DNA of 64,000 nt from Hominimerdicola alba. Its GTDB lineage: Bacteria; Bacillota; Clostridia; Oscillospirales; Ruminococcaceae. Positions within the stretch are counted from its first letter, which is position 1. The number at the start of each line of letters is the position of its first letter. Under the pieces are notes generated by a model that saw only the letters and a list, made by a program, of their open reading frames with translations, was not told where the DNA came from and did no database searches. The stretch is taken from contig NZ_FOAT01000002.1 in assembly GCF_900109655.1 (NCBI RefSeq), positions 357,560 through 421,559 of the forward strand. The letters are read 5' to 3'. The position numbers and the translations under genes were made by a program. Positions 43,411 to 52,907 of the stretch are shown piece after piece.

Positions 43411-43439
43411 TTGAAATATATAAATTTGTATGATATAAT
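43411..43439 (+). promoter_or_regulatory. sigma-A promoter of the amidohydrolase-rsmI operon
   Basis: TTGAAA at 43411-43416, 17-base spacer, TATAAT at 43434-43439. The preceding 110 bases contain a CCTGTA/TACAGG hairpin but no gene I can support. Confidence 0.82.
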
Positions 43440-43470
43440 ATATTTAACCAATTACGTCGGAGGAAATGAA

Positions 43471-44631
43471 ATGCGCATAAAAAATGTCAGGATATATACG
43501 ATGGACGATAATGACCGCGTGATAGATAACGGCTTTGTTACTGTTGAAAACGGCATTATCACAGCGGTGGAGGAGGGAAGTCCCTCGGAGTGCGGTGATG
43601 ATGATATCGACGGCAGAGGAATGACCCTTTACCCCGGGTTTATCGATGCACATACCCATATGGGTCTGACTTCGGCAGGCGTTGGCATCGAGGGTGAAGA
43701 CCTGAATGAGGAATTCGACCCCTGCACACCTCAGCTGCGTATCATCGACGGTATAAATCCCATAGATCACAGCTTTGAAATGGCAAGGCAGGCGGGCGTG
43801 ACCTGCGTGATAGTATCTCCGGGTTCCACAAACCCTATAGCGGGCAGTATAGCCGCTGTAAAGACAGCGGGCAAGCGCATAGACAAAATGGTCATAAAGA
43901 CCGTTGGTATGAAGCTGGCGCTTGGCGAAAATCCCAAGCTGACTTATATGGATCACGAACAGTCCCCCGCAACCAGAATGGCTGTGGCAAGCATTATCAG
44001 GGATAATCTTTATAAGGCGCAGAGATATATGCAGGATATCGAGCAGGCTGAGAGCGAAAGCGACCTGCCCGACTATGACAGCGCTATGGAAGCTCTTCTT
44101 CCTCTGCTGAGACGTGAGATTAAGGCACATTTCCACTGCCACCGCGCAGATGATATCTTCACTGCGGTGAGGATAGCCAATGAATTCGACCTCGACTACA
44201 CCCTTATCCATTGTACCGATGGTCACATCATAGCGGAAGAACTTGCTGAGGAAAAAGTCAGCTGTGTTGTGGGACCTGTGATATGCGACAGATGCAAGCC
44301 CGAGATGGCAGGACTTACTCCTGCAAATGCGGCTGTGCTTAGAAGCCATGGTCTGGAAGTTGCGGTATGCACCGACCATTCGGAGGTACCCATAGAGTAT
44401 CTGCCCATATCGGTGGGTATTTGCATAAAGCACGGCCTGAGCTTTTATGATGGTCTTAAATCAGTGACCTGCACACCCGCAAAGATCGCGGGGATATTCG
44501 ACAGAACAGGTTCCGTCGAAGTTGGAAAAGATGCCGATCTGGTACTTTTTGAGGGCAACCCGTTCGATGTAATGAGCAGTCCCGCCCTTGTAATGATAGG
44601 CGGAAAAACATTGGGGAGGGATAAGGTCTGA
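43471..44631 (+). CDS. amidohydrolase (imidazolonepropionase-like)
   Basis: About 386 residues, TIM-barrel metal-dependent hydrolase. I start at ATG 43471 because GGAGG lies upstream; the frame extends to 43411 without support. Metal ligands: DAHTHMG (H-x-H), HFHCHRADD and TLIHCTDGH (His), and VCTDHSE (Asp). The substrate is not evident; relatives include imidazolonepropionase and cyclic-imide or prolidase-like enzymes. The stop overlaps the ATG of rsmI (TGATG). Confidence 0.88.
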   Translation: MRIKNVRIYTMDDNDRVIDNGFVTVENGIITAVEEGSPSECGDDDIDGRGMTLYPGFIDAHTHMGLTSAGVGIEGEDLNEEFDPCTPQLRIIDGINPIDHSFEMARQAGVTCVIVSPGSTNPIAGSIAAVKTAGKRIDKMVIKTVGMKLALGENPKLTYMDHEQSPATRMAVASIIRDNLYKAQRYMQDIEQAESESDLPDYDSAMEALLPLLRREIKAHFHCHRADDIFTAVRIANEFDLDYTLIHCTDGHIIAEELAEEKVSCVVGPVICDRCKPEMAGLTPANAAVLRSHGLEVAVCTDHSEVPIEYLPISVGICIKHGLSFYDGLKSVTCTPAKIAGIFDRTGSVEVGKDADLVLFEGNPFDVMSSPALVMIGGKTLGRDKV

Positions 44632-45470
44632 TGGGCAAGCTTTACGTTGTGGGTACTCCCATAGGCAATCTGGGGGATATGACCTTCCGTGCAGTTGAGA
44701 CCCTTAAAAATGTGGATTTCATCTGTGCCGAGGATACCCGTGTCACCCTTAAACTGCTGAATCATTTCGAGATAAAAAAACAGCTGATATGCTATCAGGA
44801 GCATAATGCCGCAAAGGCTGGGGAGCAGATACTCGCAAGACTGATAGGCGGAGAGAATGCCGCTATCGTCACCGATGCGGGTATGCCCTGTATATCCGAC
44901 CCCGGTGAGAAGCTGGTAAAGCTTTGCGCCGAGAATGATATCAAGGTGGAAGTAGTTCCGGGACCATCGGCGGTAATATCGGCACTGGCGATAAGCGGGC
45001 TGAATACATCAAGATTCAGGTTCGAGGGCTTTCTCTCGGTAAACAAGCGTCAGAGATTCGATCACTTGGCTCAGGTGCGTGATGCCGAAGAAACCCTGAT
45101 ATTCTATGAAGCACCTCATAAGCTTCACAAGACCCTTAGAGATATGCTGGATTATTTCGGCGACAGGCGCATATCTCTGTGCCGAGAGCTTACAAAGCTC
45201 CACGAGGAAGTGATTCGCACAACACTTTCGCAGGCGCTGGAGATGTATCCCGACAATAAAACTGCAAAGGGCGAGTTCGTGCTTGTCATCGAGGGCGCTG
45301 CCCCCGAGGATACAGAAGAAGCTGATACCATAGAAAAGGCATATGAGCAGGTAAAGGCTCTTGTGGAAAAGGGCGTGCGCGGCACTGATGCCTGCCGTGA
45401 GATAGCAAAGTCAACAGGATTCTCGAAAGGCGAGCTTTACGCTATGCTGGTGGAGGATAATTCCCGATAA
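44631..45470 (+). CDS. rsmI: 16S rRNA (cytidine-1402-2'-O)-methyltransferase RsmI
   Basis: 279 residues of the tetrapyrrole methylase-like fold. Diagnostic segments: LYVVGTPIGNLGDMTFRAVE at the N-terminus, CAEDTRVTLKLLNHF, VTDAGMPCISDPGEKLV, VVPGPSAVISALAISGL and FYEAPHKLHKTL. The C-terminal tail contains the helix-turn-helix-like segment CREIAKSTGFSKGELYAML. Translationally coupled to the amidohydrolase. Confidence 0.96.
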   Translation: MGKLYVVGTPIGNLGDMTFRAVETLKNVDFICAEDTRVTLKLLNHFEIKKQLICYQEHNAAKAGEQILARLIGGENAAIVTDAGMPCISDPGEKLVKLCAENDIKVEVVPGPSAVISALAISGLNTSRFRFEGFLSVNKRQRFDHLAQVRDAEETLIFYEAPHKLHKTLRDMLDYFGDRRISLCRELTKLHEEVIRTTLSQALEMYPDNKTAKGEFVLVIEGAAPEDTEEADTIEKAYEQVKALVEKGVRGTDACREIAKSTGFSKGELYAMLVEDNSR

Positions 45471-45504
45471 GGCATATCGTTCAAAGCTGACTGCCCCCGT
45501 TCGT

Positions 45505-45523
45505 ACCGCACCTGCGGTTTTTC
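45505..45523 (+). terminator. short hairpin, possible terminator after rsmI
   Basis: ACCGC-ACCT-GCGGT followed by TTTT. The five-pair stem makes this a weak candidate. Confidence 0.45.
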
Positions 45524-45562
45524 AGTAAAGACTATTCCCGACTTAGTTAGGAGAGGGTAAAA

Positions 45563-46708
45563 ATGAAAATGAAGATAACTGCACTTGCCGCAGCAGCGGT
45601 AATGACATTAGCTACGGCTGTCAGTGGTATAAGCGCTGCCGCTGCGGGTATACCTGCGGCTGAGGACAGCAATGATTTTCTTCTTGACTGCAGCAGCAGG
45701 GCAGGCTATGAATATCTGGGTACTATGGAAAACGGAGCAGCCTTGCAGGCAGCCTATGACTGTATGTGTGATGCCGCAGCGAAATTCTGGTCCGATACAA
45801 ACAGACCTTTGAACAGGATCGCGTCATACCGCACCTATGCCGCCATTCCCTATGGCGAGCTAGACTATGATACTGCCTGCATCGTCTATCTGACTTTCAG
45901 GAACGATTTTCCAATTTATTATTTTGCTGATTGTATGCTGGTCGGGGATAGTAAATATTTTTATCTTATAGCCGATAAAACCTATGCAAACGGCAGTACA
46001 AGGGCAAAAGCTCAGCAGGATATAATGGATTATATCATAAATACAGCTAAAAAAGCTGAGGGCGCTGGTTCGGATTATGAAAAAGCAAAGATAGTCCATG
46101 ACGCGATAAATGAAGACCTCGAATTTGCTTATGACGACTGCGGCGATCCTTCGCTGGAAGCATGGGCGCACAATGTTCTTGGTGCCTGCCAGAACGGCAA
46201 GGGCGTATGTGAGTGCTATTCAAGGGTATATCAGGCTGTGCTGAACTATCTTGATGTCGACAATTATATCGTTTCGGGCATGGCTGAAGGCGGCGACCAC
46301 GCATGGAACGCTGTAAGGCTCGATGACGGAAAATGCTATTATGTTGACTGTACCTGGAACGATATGCTGGAGACAGATTTCTACTTTGCAAAGGGCGAAA
46401 ACACCATGAGCAAAGACCACACAGTCGATGTCCCGACCGATGATCCAATGCGGTTCTTTATTGAGCTTCCCGATATCTCGGCGACTGATTATTATGCCGC
46501 AAATTTATCGAAGTCCAGAAAAAAAGGCGATGTCAATGGCGACGGGTTTATCAATATTACTGATATCACCCTTGTTGCTGCCCATATAAAAGGGAAAAAG
46601 ATCCTCAGTGAAGGAAACTTTAAATATGCCGATATGAACGCCGACGGCAAAGTGAATATCACCGACCTTACAAAGATAGCAGCCATTGTCAAAGGCAAGG
46701 TAAAATAA
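45563..46708 (+). CDS. secreted transglutaminase-like protein with C-terminal type I dockerin
   Basis: 381 residues. Signal peptide (first about 28 residues), a central transglutaminase-like cysteine protease domain with the triad visible as Cys in GKGVCECYSR, His in GGDHAWNAV and Asp in YYVDCTWND, then a dockerin from about residue 315: GDVNGDGFINITDITLVAAH and ADMNADGKVNITDLTKIAAI, the paired calcium-binding repeats. The dockerin would attach the enzyme to a cohesin-bearing scaffold. GGAGAGGG precedes the ATG. Role in peptide or cell-wall turnover is inferred only. Confidence 0.88.
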   Translation: MKMKITALAAAAVMTLATAVSGISAAAAGIPAAEDSNDFLLDCSSRAGYEYLGTMENGAALQAAYDCMCDAAAKFWSDTNRPLNRIASYRTYAAIPYGELDYDTACIVYLTFRNDFPIYYFADCMLVGDSKYFYLIADKTYANGSTRAKAQQDIMDYIINTAKKAEGAGSDYEKAKIVHDAINEDLEFAYDDCGDPSLEAWAHNVLGACQNGKGVCECYSRVYQAVLNYLDVDNYIVSGMAEGGDHAWNAVRLDDGKCYYVDCTWNDMLETDFYFAKGENTMSKDHTVDVPTDDPMRFFIELPDISATDYYAANLSKSRKKGDVNGDGFINITDITLVAAHIKGKKILSEGNFKYADMNADGKVNITDLTKIAAIVKGKVK

Positions 46709-47005
46709 AATCTGACTATCACTTTACCACACCGCTCAAATAAAAATGTTCCACGTGGAACATTTGTTTTGATTTGGAACCCGACTACCCCAATACCAAT
46801 AGATCACAATAATACAATATGTTTATCTTGCTGACACACCATTCCATATAACCTTTTGACAGGCAATATCAATAGTTAGCGGTATTCTTACTACCGCCGC
46901 TGACGGGTGAAGAATACATCTCAAATAACTATTCATTATTATGCCATCGTATGAAGTGGTGTGTTAAAGGGATAACCATAAAATAAAAAAGACAGGAGAA
47001 TAAAG
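46709..47005. other. intergenic region holding a parS site and a small hairpin
   Basis: About 300 bases between two transglutaminase-like genes. Besides the parS palindrome it has a GCGGTA/TACCGC hairpin near 46880-46898 and no supported gene. No dispersed repeat element surrounds this parS. Confidence 0.6.
46747..46762. promoter_or_regulatory. parS centromere-like site
   Basis: TGTTCCACGTGGAACA, identical to the two sites at 6763 and 17278, with symmetry extending to 22 bases (46744-46765). Confidence 0.88.
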
Positions 47006-48037
47006 ATGAGAAGAAGCAAAACGATAGCGATATTCGCGGCAGCGCTCATGCTGGGCAGCTGTTCTGAAACATCCGAAAAAGCAGAAAACAGCTCGGCAGA
47101 GGAAAGCACTGCCGAAACAACAGCAGTCACTACCAAGGCAGATGACAGTTCAAAGCCTGATGATGTAACTGCCACGGAGGAAGAAGATACTCTCTATGAC
47201 TGGACGCCCATATCAAAGGCGTATCTTGCGGGCGACCCTTCGGGTCTCGATGAGATGCAGACAGAGATATACAAAAGGGCATCGTATGTTATCGATAAAG
47301 TTATCACCGATGACATGGATGATTACGCTAAGGAACTTGCAATACACGATTTTATCGTGCAGAACGTTACTTATGATATAAATATGCTTGGTATATTTGA
47401 AGATCACGGCGAACACGCTGCTGACCCCTACGGCGCACTTGTTGACGGCAAATGCATATGCAGCGGATATACCACTACTTTCAATATGTTCATGGATATG
47501 CTGGAGATACCATGTACTTCCACACTTGCAGCTGCTGACGCTAATGAAGCACACGCATGGAACATGGTACAGATAAACGGTCACTGGTACTATATGGACG
47601 TTACCTGGGACGACCCCGTACCCGATACCAAGGGCAGACCCGAACAGCACAAGTATTTCAACACCTCAAAGGAGGTAATGGCTGACCGTCATCTCTGGGA
47701 CAGCAGCAGCGACCCGGTCTGCGATACCGATATAGACAGCTACGCCGCACACGAACTTGTTACAGTAAGTTCCACCGAGGATATAGTTAATGTCATGGAA
47801 GCCGCATTTAATAAGCGGTCCATGAATGTGTATATCATTCCCGAGAACCCTGAGGGCTGGTCGCTTGAAGAAGGCGATGATTCGGAAACGTATCTTAATG
47901 CCTCGCAGATAGGCGGAGATATGCTCAAAAAAGCACAGAAAGAGTTCTCTAAAAACCACGGCAGCTGTATCTGCCAGTGGCAGCGTATACAGATAGGCGA
48001 CAAAGTAGCCGCTGCAGGATATATGTTTGTATTCTGA
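47006..48037 (+). CDS. transglutaminase-like lipoprotein
   Basis: 343 residues. Signal peptide with lipobox LGSC (Cys near residue 19), then a Ser/Thr/Glu-rich linker to about residue 60. The transglutaminase core has Cys in DGKCICSGYTTTF, His in EAHAWNMVQ and Asp in WYYMDVTWDDP. It lacks the dockerin of its neighbour and is instead membrane anchored. AGGAG precedes the ATG. Probably an extracytoplasmic cysteine hydrolase or peptidase. Confidence 0.87.
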   Translation: MRRSKTIAIFAAALMLGSCSETSEKAENSSAEESTAETTAVTTKADDSSKPDDVTATEEEDTLYDWTPISKAYLAGDPSGLDEMQTEIYKRASYVIDKVITDDMDDYAKELAIHDFIVQNVTYDINMLGIFEDHGEHAADPYGALVDGKCICSGYTTTFNMFMDMLEIPCTSTLAAADANEAHAWNMVQINGHWYYMDVTWDDPVPDTKGRPEQHKYFNTSKEVMADRHLWDSSSDPVCDTDIDSYAAHELVTVSSTEDIVNVMEAAFNKRSMNVYIIPENPEGWSLEEGDDSETYLNASQIGGDMLKKAQKEFSKNHGSCICQWQRIQIGDKVAAAGYMFVF

Positions 48038-48047
48038 TCAAAATAAG

Positions 48048-48076
48048 AAAGCCCGTGCGCAATGCACGGGCTTTTT
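48048..48076. terminator. bidirectional terminator
   Basis: AAAGCCCGTGC pairs with GCACGGGCTTT with a loop of five bases, then TT. It separates the lipoprotein gene from the convergent 63-residue gene. Confidence 0.85.
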
Positions 48077-48095
48077 GCTGTCCTGCGTAAGAAGA

Positions 48096-48287
48096 TCATG
48101 CTTCTTCCTTGTTGTTTGCTACTTTGATGGAAATAACGTGAGAAAGATTGAGATATACTGATTCTGCGCCTTTTTCAACAACTATCCATTCGTTTGAGAT
48201 ATCTCTCAGCACATAATTGCGGTACTCACCGTCATTGGTGGCAAAGTTGCATTTGACTCCTATAAGTTCTCTGAAAAAATCACTCAT
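48096..48287 (-). CDS. small conserved-looking protein of unknown function
   Basis: 63 residues, soluble, beta-rich: VKCNFATNDGEYRNYVLRDI and WIVVEKGAESVYLNLSHVIS suggest an SH3-like or Sm-like strand order. GGAGGT lies before the ATG on the minus strand. It is followed by a shared terminator. I do not know a function. Confidence 0.7.
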   Translation of the reverse strand: MSDFFRELIGVKCNFATNDGEYRNYVLRDISNEWIVVEKGAESVYLNLSHVISIKVANNKEEA

Positions 48288-48330
48288 GTTACATACCTCC
48301 GTTTATTTATTCGGTCTTTCCGACCGTAAG

Positions 48331-48822
48331 CTACTTGTTCAGCTTTGGCAGAAACGGCTTCTCGCAGGCTCTTTTGAACCTGAAAGGCAGGCTTTCTTCG
48401 GGCTTGATGGGGAAAACGAAAACCGAGCGTATCCCTTTGAGATTTGAACCCATTATATCCGTGAATATCTGGTCGCCAACGGCGGCTACCTCGCTTTTTT
48501 TCAGCCCCATGCGCTTAATAGCTCTGCTGTACCCGAAAGTCAGGGGTTTTGCGCCCTCGCACTCAAAGTCGATACCCAGCTGCTGTGCAAAGGGTGTAAC
48601 TCTCGGCGCGTGGTTGTTGGATACTATCATAAGCTTTATGCCGTTCTGCTTCATAAGCTCAATCCAGTCAAGGCTCGACTGTGGCACAACGGGATTGTTG
48701 TGGGTGGTCAGCGTGTTGTCAAGATCGAGCAGAAGCCCTTTTATACCATGCTTTTTAAGAAAATCGGGAGTAATATCCTTCGCCTTGTCGAAAACATATG
48801 TCGGTTTGAAAAAAAATATCAT
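48331..48822 (-). CDS. YqeG-family HAD IIIA phosphatase
   Basis: 163 residues. HAD motif I DLDNTLTTH carries the nucleophile Asp; motif II is IVSNN and the motif III/IV region GDQIFTDIMGSN. The family, YqeG, is normally next to yhbY-nadD-yqeK in Firmicutes but is separate here. Substrate is unknown. A TATAAT lies just upstream on the minus strand. Confidence 0.92.
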   Translation of the reverse strand: MIFFFKPTYVFDKAKDITPDFLKKHGIKGLLLDLDNTLTTHNNPVVPQSSLDWIELMKQNGIKLMIVSNNHAPRVTPFAQQLGIDFECEGAKPLTFGYSRAIKRMGLKKSEVAAVGDQIFTDIMGSNLKGIRSVFVFPIKPEESLPFRFKRACEKPFLPKLNK

Positions 48823-49010
48823 ATATTCACCTTTGCCTTTTATCTTATAAAGATATTATAGCACATTATCCGATAAAAGTAAAGCCCTCGCGCGGGTACG
48901 CGGCTCCCTCACCTGATAAATAGCATTAAAGATGACTTATGTCAGGTTCGGGGTCATACTTGATGAAGAAATAATTGCATACGCTGTGTTTGAAGTTAGT
49001 TGCGATACGG

Positions 49011-49178
49011 CTATTCCTCCACGCTGTACTCAAAATTCTCCCACCTGAGCACCATGCCCTCATCTGTTTCATAGGGCAGAAGTGCCATCGCAACGAGGAT
49101 ATCCTCGCCTGTTTCGGTGTTTGTCAGATGAGCGTAATCGCCGTCTATCCTTGCAACTTTGTAAATTATAGGTCCCAT
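49011..49178 (-). CDS. small protein, 55 residues, unknown function
   Basis: ATG at 49178 preceded by AAGGAG, and an open frame of 55 codons ending at 49011. The sequence reads as a compact beta-rich protein (YKVARIDGDYAHLTNTETGE, then ILVAMALLPYETDEGMV) with acidic ends, similar in outline to DUF3006-type small proteins. It follows dnaE on the same strand by 12 bases and may share its transcript. Too short for a confident family call. Confidence 0.65.
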   Translation of the reverse strand: MGPIIYKVARIDGDYAHLTNTETGEDILVAMALLPYETDEGMVLRWENFEYSVEE

Positions 49179-49190
49179 AGTTTATTCTCC

Positions 49191-52100
49191 TTATCCGAAT
49201 GCTGTGTTGCCCTCGCCGACTATCTCGGTGAGTTCGTTCATTATCCTGTCGTTTATACGTATCCTGCGGGCGCCCTTTATGGCGGTTCGGCGGTTCAGGT
49301 CTGAAAAATATACCGTCAGCCCGGTGCCGCTCTCGCTGGCGTATTTGTGTGCCGCCGCGCTTAATGCTTCAAGACGGGGCTTGTCTCTTGAATCCAGCCG
49401 CAGACATATCCCCATGCCCAGCGCCTGAGTTACGAATCTTTCGCCTGTTTCCACAAGGTCAGCCATTATCTTCGGGGGTTCGTCTTCTTTCACGGATACC
49501 TTGCCCCTTACGTGTAGAACTGCGTTCTCGCTTATCAGTTTGCCTGTAGCCATGTATACTTTCGGGAATACAACCATCTCTATCTCGCCGGTTTTGTCCT
49601 CACAGGCGGCAAAGCACATCATATCGCCCTTTTTGGTGGCGAAAGCACGTTTCTTTGTCACCATGACGAGTATATCAGCCGTTTTGCCCTCGCCGCTCAG
49701 TCCTGCGTCAAGTATAGTCCTGACCGCCGTGAAGCCCGCCGCTTTTGCAAAAGGCTCGCAGGGGTCTATGGGGTGGGCTGAAAGATACATTCCCAGCGCT
49801 TCGTGCTCAAAAGCCAGAAGTTCTTCCGATGAAAACTCCTCCGCATCGATGAGAGGCTTTTCAAGACTTCCGCCGCCCGAACTACTGCTGAAAAAGTCCA
49901 GCTGACCCTCAAGCCTGTCATTTGCCGACCTGCTGAGGTCGCCAAGTATCACGCCGCAGTTTATCAGCTTTTCATGCCTGTTCAGGGGAAGAGAATCCAT
50001 TGCCCCTGCTTTTATCAGGGCTTCTGCTGTTTTGGTGTGGATATCCCTGCCCTGCATACGTCGGCAGAAGTCCTGCAGGTTGACAAATTCGCCGCTGATG
50101 GAACGCTCCCTTATTATCGAAGCTATCGAATTGCTGCCAAGCCCCTTTATCCCCAGAAGTCCGAAGCGAATTGAATCGCCCTCGCTCCTGAAACCGCCGA
50201 CGCTCTTGTTGATATCGGGGGGAAGCACAGCCACGCCACGCTTTTTAACAGCTGAGATATATCCGTATAGCTTTTCAGTGCTTTCGTTGATAGCATCCGT
50301 CATCAGCGCAGAGAAATATTCCTTGAAGAAATGGCATTTAAGATAAGCTGTTCGGTAAGCCACAGTAGCGTATGCTGCCGCATGGGATTTGTTGAATGCG
50401 TAGCTGGCAAAGCTTGTCATCTCATCGAATATCTCGTTGGCTGTCTTTTCGGGAACGCCGTTGGCTACCGCGCCGCAGACATCCTCATCGCCCCACACGA
50501 AAGCCTTGCGCTCGTTTTCAAGCACATCAGCCTTTTTCTTCGACATCGCACGCCTTACAAGGTCAGCCCTTGCGAATGAGTATCCCGCTAGTGAGCGGAA
50601 AATCTGCATTACCTGCTCCTGATAGACTATACAGCCATAGGTGACTTCAAGTATCGGGCGGAGCATGGGGTGCTTGTAGGTCACGAGTTTTGGGTCGTGG
50701 CGGCAGCGGATATAGTTTGGTATGGAATCCATAGGTCCGGGGCGGTACAGCGAAAGTACAGCGATAAGGTCTTCTATCCCCGATGGGCGAAGCTTCATGA
50801 TGGTCGCTGTCATTCCGCCTGATTCAAACTGGAAAACACCCTCGGTCTCGCCGCGGGAGAGCATTTCGTAAACCGCCTTGTCGTCCAGCGGGATATGCTC
50901 GATATCAAAGTCGGGGTGGGTCTTTTTTATCTCGTCACAGCAGTGCTTGATTATAGTAAGGTTGCTCAGCCCCAGAAAGTCTATTTTCAGAAGACCCAGA
51001 CGTTCGAGCACCGTCATGGTATACTGTGTGGAAACTGCGCCGTCACGGGCATACAGCGGCACATAGAAATCAACAGGCTCTTTTGTGATAACAACGCCTG
51101 CCGCATGGGTGGAAACGTTCCTTGGCATACCCTCGATGAGTATGGCGGTGTCGATTATTTTCCTGAGCTTCATATCGCTGTTGTACATATCTCTCAGCTC
51201 GGGTATCTTCTCCACCGAAACACTCAGCGCCATTGAGCGTGGAGCGGCTTTTGCCAGCTTATCCCCTGTGGCATAGGGCTCGCCCATAGTCCTTGCAACA
51301 TCGCGGAGAGCCTGCTTTGCCCCAAGTGTGCCGAATGTGGCTATCTGAGCCACATGGTCAGCACCGTATTTTTCAACAACGTAATCTATGACTCTCTGCC
51401 TGCCCTCAACACAGAAGTCGATATCAAAGTCGGGCATGGTCACTCTTTCGGGGTTGAGGAAACGTTCAAACAGCAGGTCATATTTAAGCGGGTCGATATC
51501 GGTGATGCTGATGCAGTAAGCGCAAAGGCTTCCCGCACCAGAACCTCTGCCCGGACCAACGGGGATATCGTGGCTTTTTGCGTAGTTTATGAAATCCCAG
51601 ACTATCAGGTAGTAGTCTGTGTAGCCCATGCCGTTTATGACCGAAAGCTCGTATTCCATGCGCTCTAATGCTTCCTTTGAGGGCTCGCCGTAACGCCTGT
51701 AAAGTCCCTCACGGCACATATTGCGGAGATACTCTGCGTTGTCTTTTACTCCCTCAATGCCGAAGTAAGGCAGTACGGTACTTCCGAAATTTATCTCCAC
51801 ATTGCACCTTTCGGCAATGCGGACAGTGTTCAGCATGGCTTCGGGCTGTGCAGGAAAAAGTTCAGCCATCTCATCGGCTGACTTTACAAAGAATTCATCG
51901 CTTGCAAAGGATATGGCAGGGTCATCGGTGGTGGTGGCAGTAGATATGCACATCAGCACCTGCTGTGCCTGAGAATCCTCACGCCGCAGATAATGACAGT
52001 CGTTGGTAAGGCAGAGGGGTATGCCTGTTTCATCTGCAAGCCGTATCAGCGAGGGCATTACCCTTTGCTCGGCGGGGTCGCGGTGTTTTTGTATCTCTAT

Positions 52101-52613
52101 GAAATAGTTGTTTTCGCCGAAAATATCGCGGTAGAGTTTGGCAGTTTCCACAGCGCCCTTGTAGTTGCCGTTGGTTATCTTACGCGCAAGCTCACCTGCT
52201 ATGCACCCCGAAAGGCATATCAGACCCTCGTGGTGCTTTCTCAGTAGTTCAAGGTCTATTCGCGGACGGCTGTAAAAGCCCTCTGTATAGCCAAGGGATA
52301 CCAGCTTTATCAGATTGCGGTAGCCTGTTTCGTTTTCGCACAGCAGTATCAAATGATAGGGCTTGCCGTCGCGGGAATCTCTGTCCACATGACTGCCCTG
52401 CGCCACGTAAACCTCACAGCCAAGTATGGGCTTTATGCCGGCGGCTTTCATGGCGTTGTAGAATTCTATCTCAGCGAACATATTGCCGTGGTCGGTAACT
52501 GCGCAGGCAGTCTGACCTATCTCTTTGAGACGTGCGGCAAGTTTGTCGATACGGCAGGCGCCGTCCAGCAGCGAATATTCACTGTGCAGATGAAGATGAA
52601 CGAAATCGGGCAA
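49191..52613 (-). CDS. dnaE: DNA polymerase III subunit alpha (DnaE type)
   Basis: 1140 residues. N-terminal PHP domain (FVHLHLHSEYSLLDGACR); the polymerase core contains PDFDIDF with two catalytic Asp residues and the tail contains an OB-fold (about residue 985) and further C-terminal region. This is the DnaE form rather than Firmicute PolC, which should be encoded elsewhere. GGAGG precedes the ATG on the minus strand; a consensus promoter lies about 100 bases upstream. Confidence 0.96.
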   Translation of the reverse strand: MPDFVHLHLHSEYSLLDGACRIDKLAARLKEIGQTACAVTDHGNMFAEIEFYNAMKAAGIKPILGCEVYVAQGSHVDRDSRDGKPYHLILLCENETGYRNLIKLVSLGYTEGFYSRPRIDLELLRKHHEGLICLSGCIAGELARKITNGNYKGAVETAKLYRDIFGENNYFIEIQKHRDPAEQRVMPSLIRLADETGIPLCLTNDCHYLRREDSQAQQVLMCISTATTTDDPAISFASDEFFVKSADEMAELFPAQPEAMLNTVRIAERCNVEINFGSTVLPYFGIEGVKDNAEYLRNMCREGLYRRYGEPSKEALERMEYELSVINGMGYTDYYLIVWDFINYAKSHDIPVGPGRGSGAGSLCAYCISITDIDPLKYDLLFERFLNPERVTMPDFDIDFCVEGRQRVIDYVVEKYGADHVAQIATFGTLGAKQALRDVARTMGEPYATGDKLAKAAPRSMALSVSVEKIPELRDMYNSDMKLRKIIDTAILIEGMPRNVSTHAAGVVITKEPVDFYVPLYARDGAVSTQYTMTVLERLGLLKIDFLGLSNLTIIKHCCDEIKKTHPDFDIEHIPLDDKAVYEMLSRGETEGVFQFESGGMTATIMKLRPSGIEDLIAVLSLYRPGPMDSIPNYIRCRHDPKLVTYKHPMLRPILEVTYGCIVYQEQVMQIFRSLAGYSFARADLVRRAMSKKKADVLENERKAFVWGDEDVCGAVANGVPEKTANEIFDEMTSFASYAFNKSHAAAYATVAYRTAYLKCHFFKEYFSALMTDAINESTEKLYGYISAVKKRGVAVLPPDINKSVGGFRSEGDSIRFGLLGIKGLGSNSIASIIRERSISGEFVNLQDFCRRMQGRDIHTKTAEALIKAGAMDSLPLNRHEKLINCGVILGDLSRSANDRLEGQLDFFSSSSGGGSLEKPLIDAEEFSSEELLAFEHEALGMYLSAHPIDPCEPFAKAAGFTAVRTILDAGLSGEGKTADILVMVTKKRAFATKKGDMMCFAACEDKTGEIEMVVFPKVYMATGKLISENAVLHVRGKVSVKEDEPPKIMADLVETGERFVTQALGMGICLRLDSRDKPRLEALSAAAHKYASESGTGLTVYFSDLNRRTAIKGARRIRINDRIMNELTEIVGEGNTAFG

Positions 52614-52707
52614 GGGAAGTCCTCCTTTGGTCTGGCTGTTCGGTCAAAGACAAGAAGAGCGCCGAACAAAACTCAGCCGCCGCGTGATGCGGCAGTATAT
52701 CTTTTAT

Positions 52708-52736
52708 ATTATAGCACATTTGTCCGCATTTGCCAA
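52708..52736 (-). promoter_or_regulatory. sigma-A promoter of dnaE
   Basis: Minus strand TTGGCA (52736-52731), 17-base spacer, TATAAT (52713-52708). Confidence 0.82.
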
Positions 52737-52809
52737 TAGGTTGAGGAACGATTTTATATTCGGTCAAAGGGCTCTGGAATGCATAAGCGAGAATTTGTCG
52801 CGGGGTGTC

Positions 52810-52838
52810 TTTACATTTGTTAAAAAATATGTTATAAT
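52810..52838 (+). promoter_or_regulatory. sigma-A promoter of the cbiB gene
   Basis: TTTACA at 52810-52815, 17-base spacer, TATAAT at 52833-52838. Almost identical to the leuS promoter. Confidence 0.8.
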
Positions 52839-52907
52839 AACTGTATATGACAATACTTATCTTATACTGTCGGGAATACGGCGGTATTATATGGGAGAAA
52901 AAAGTCT

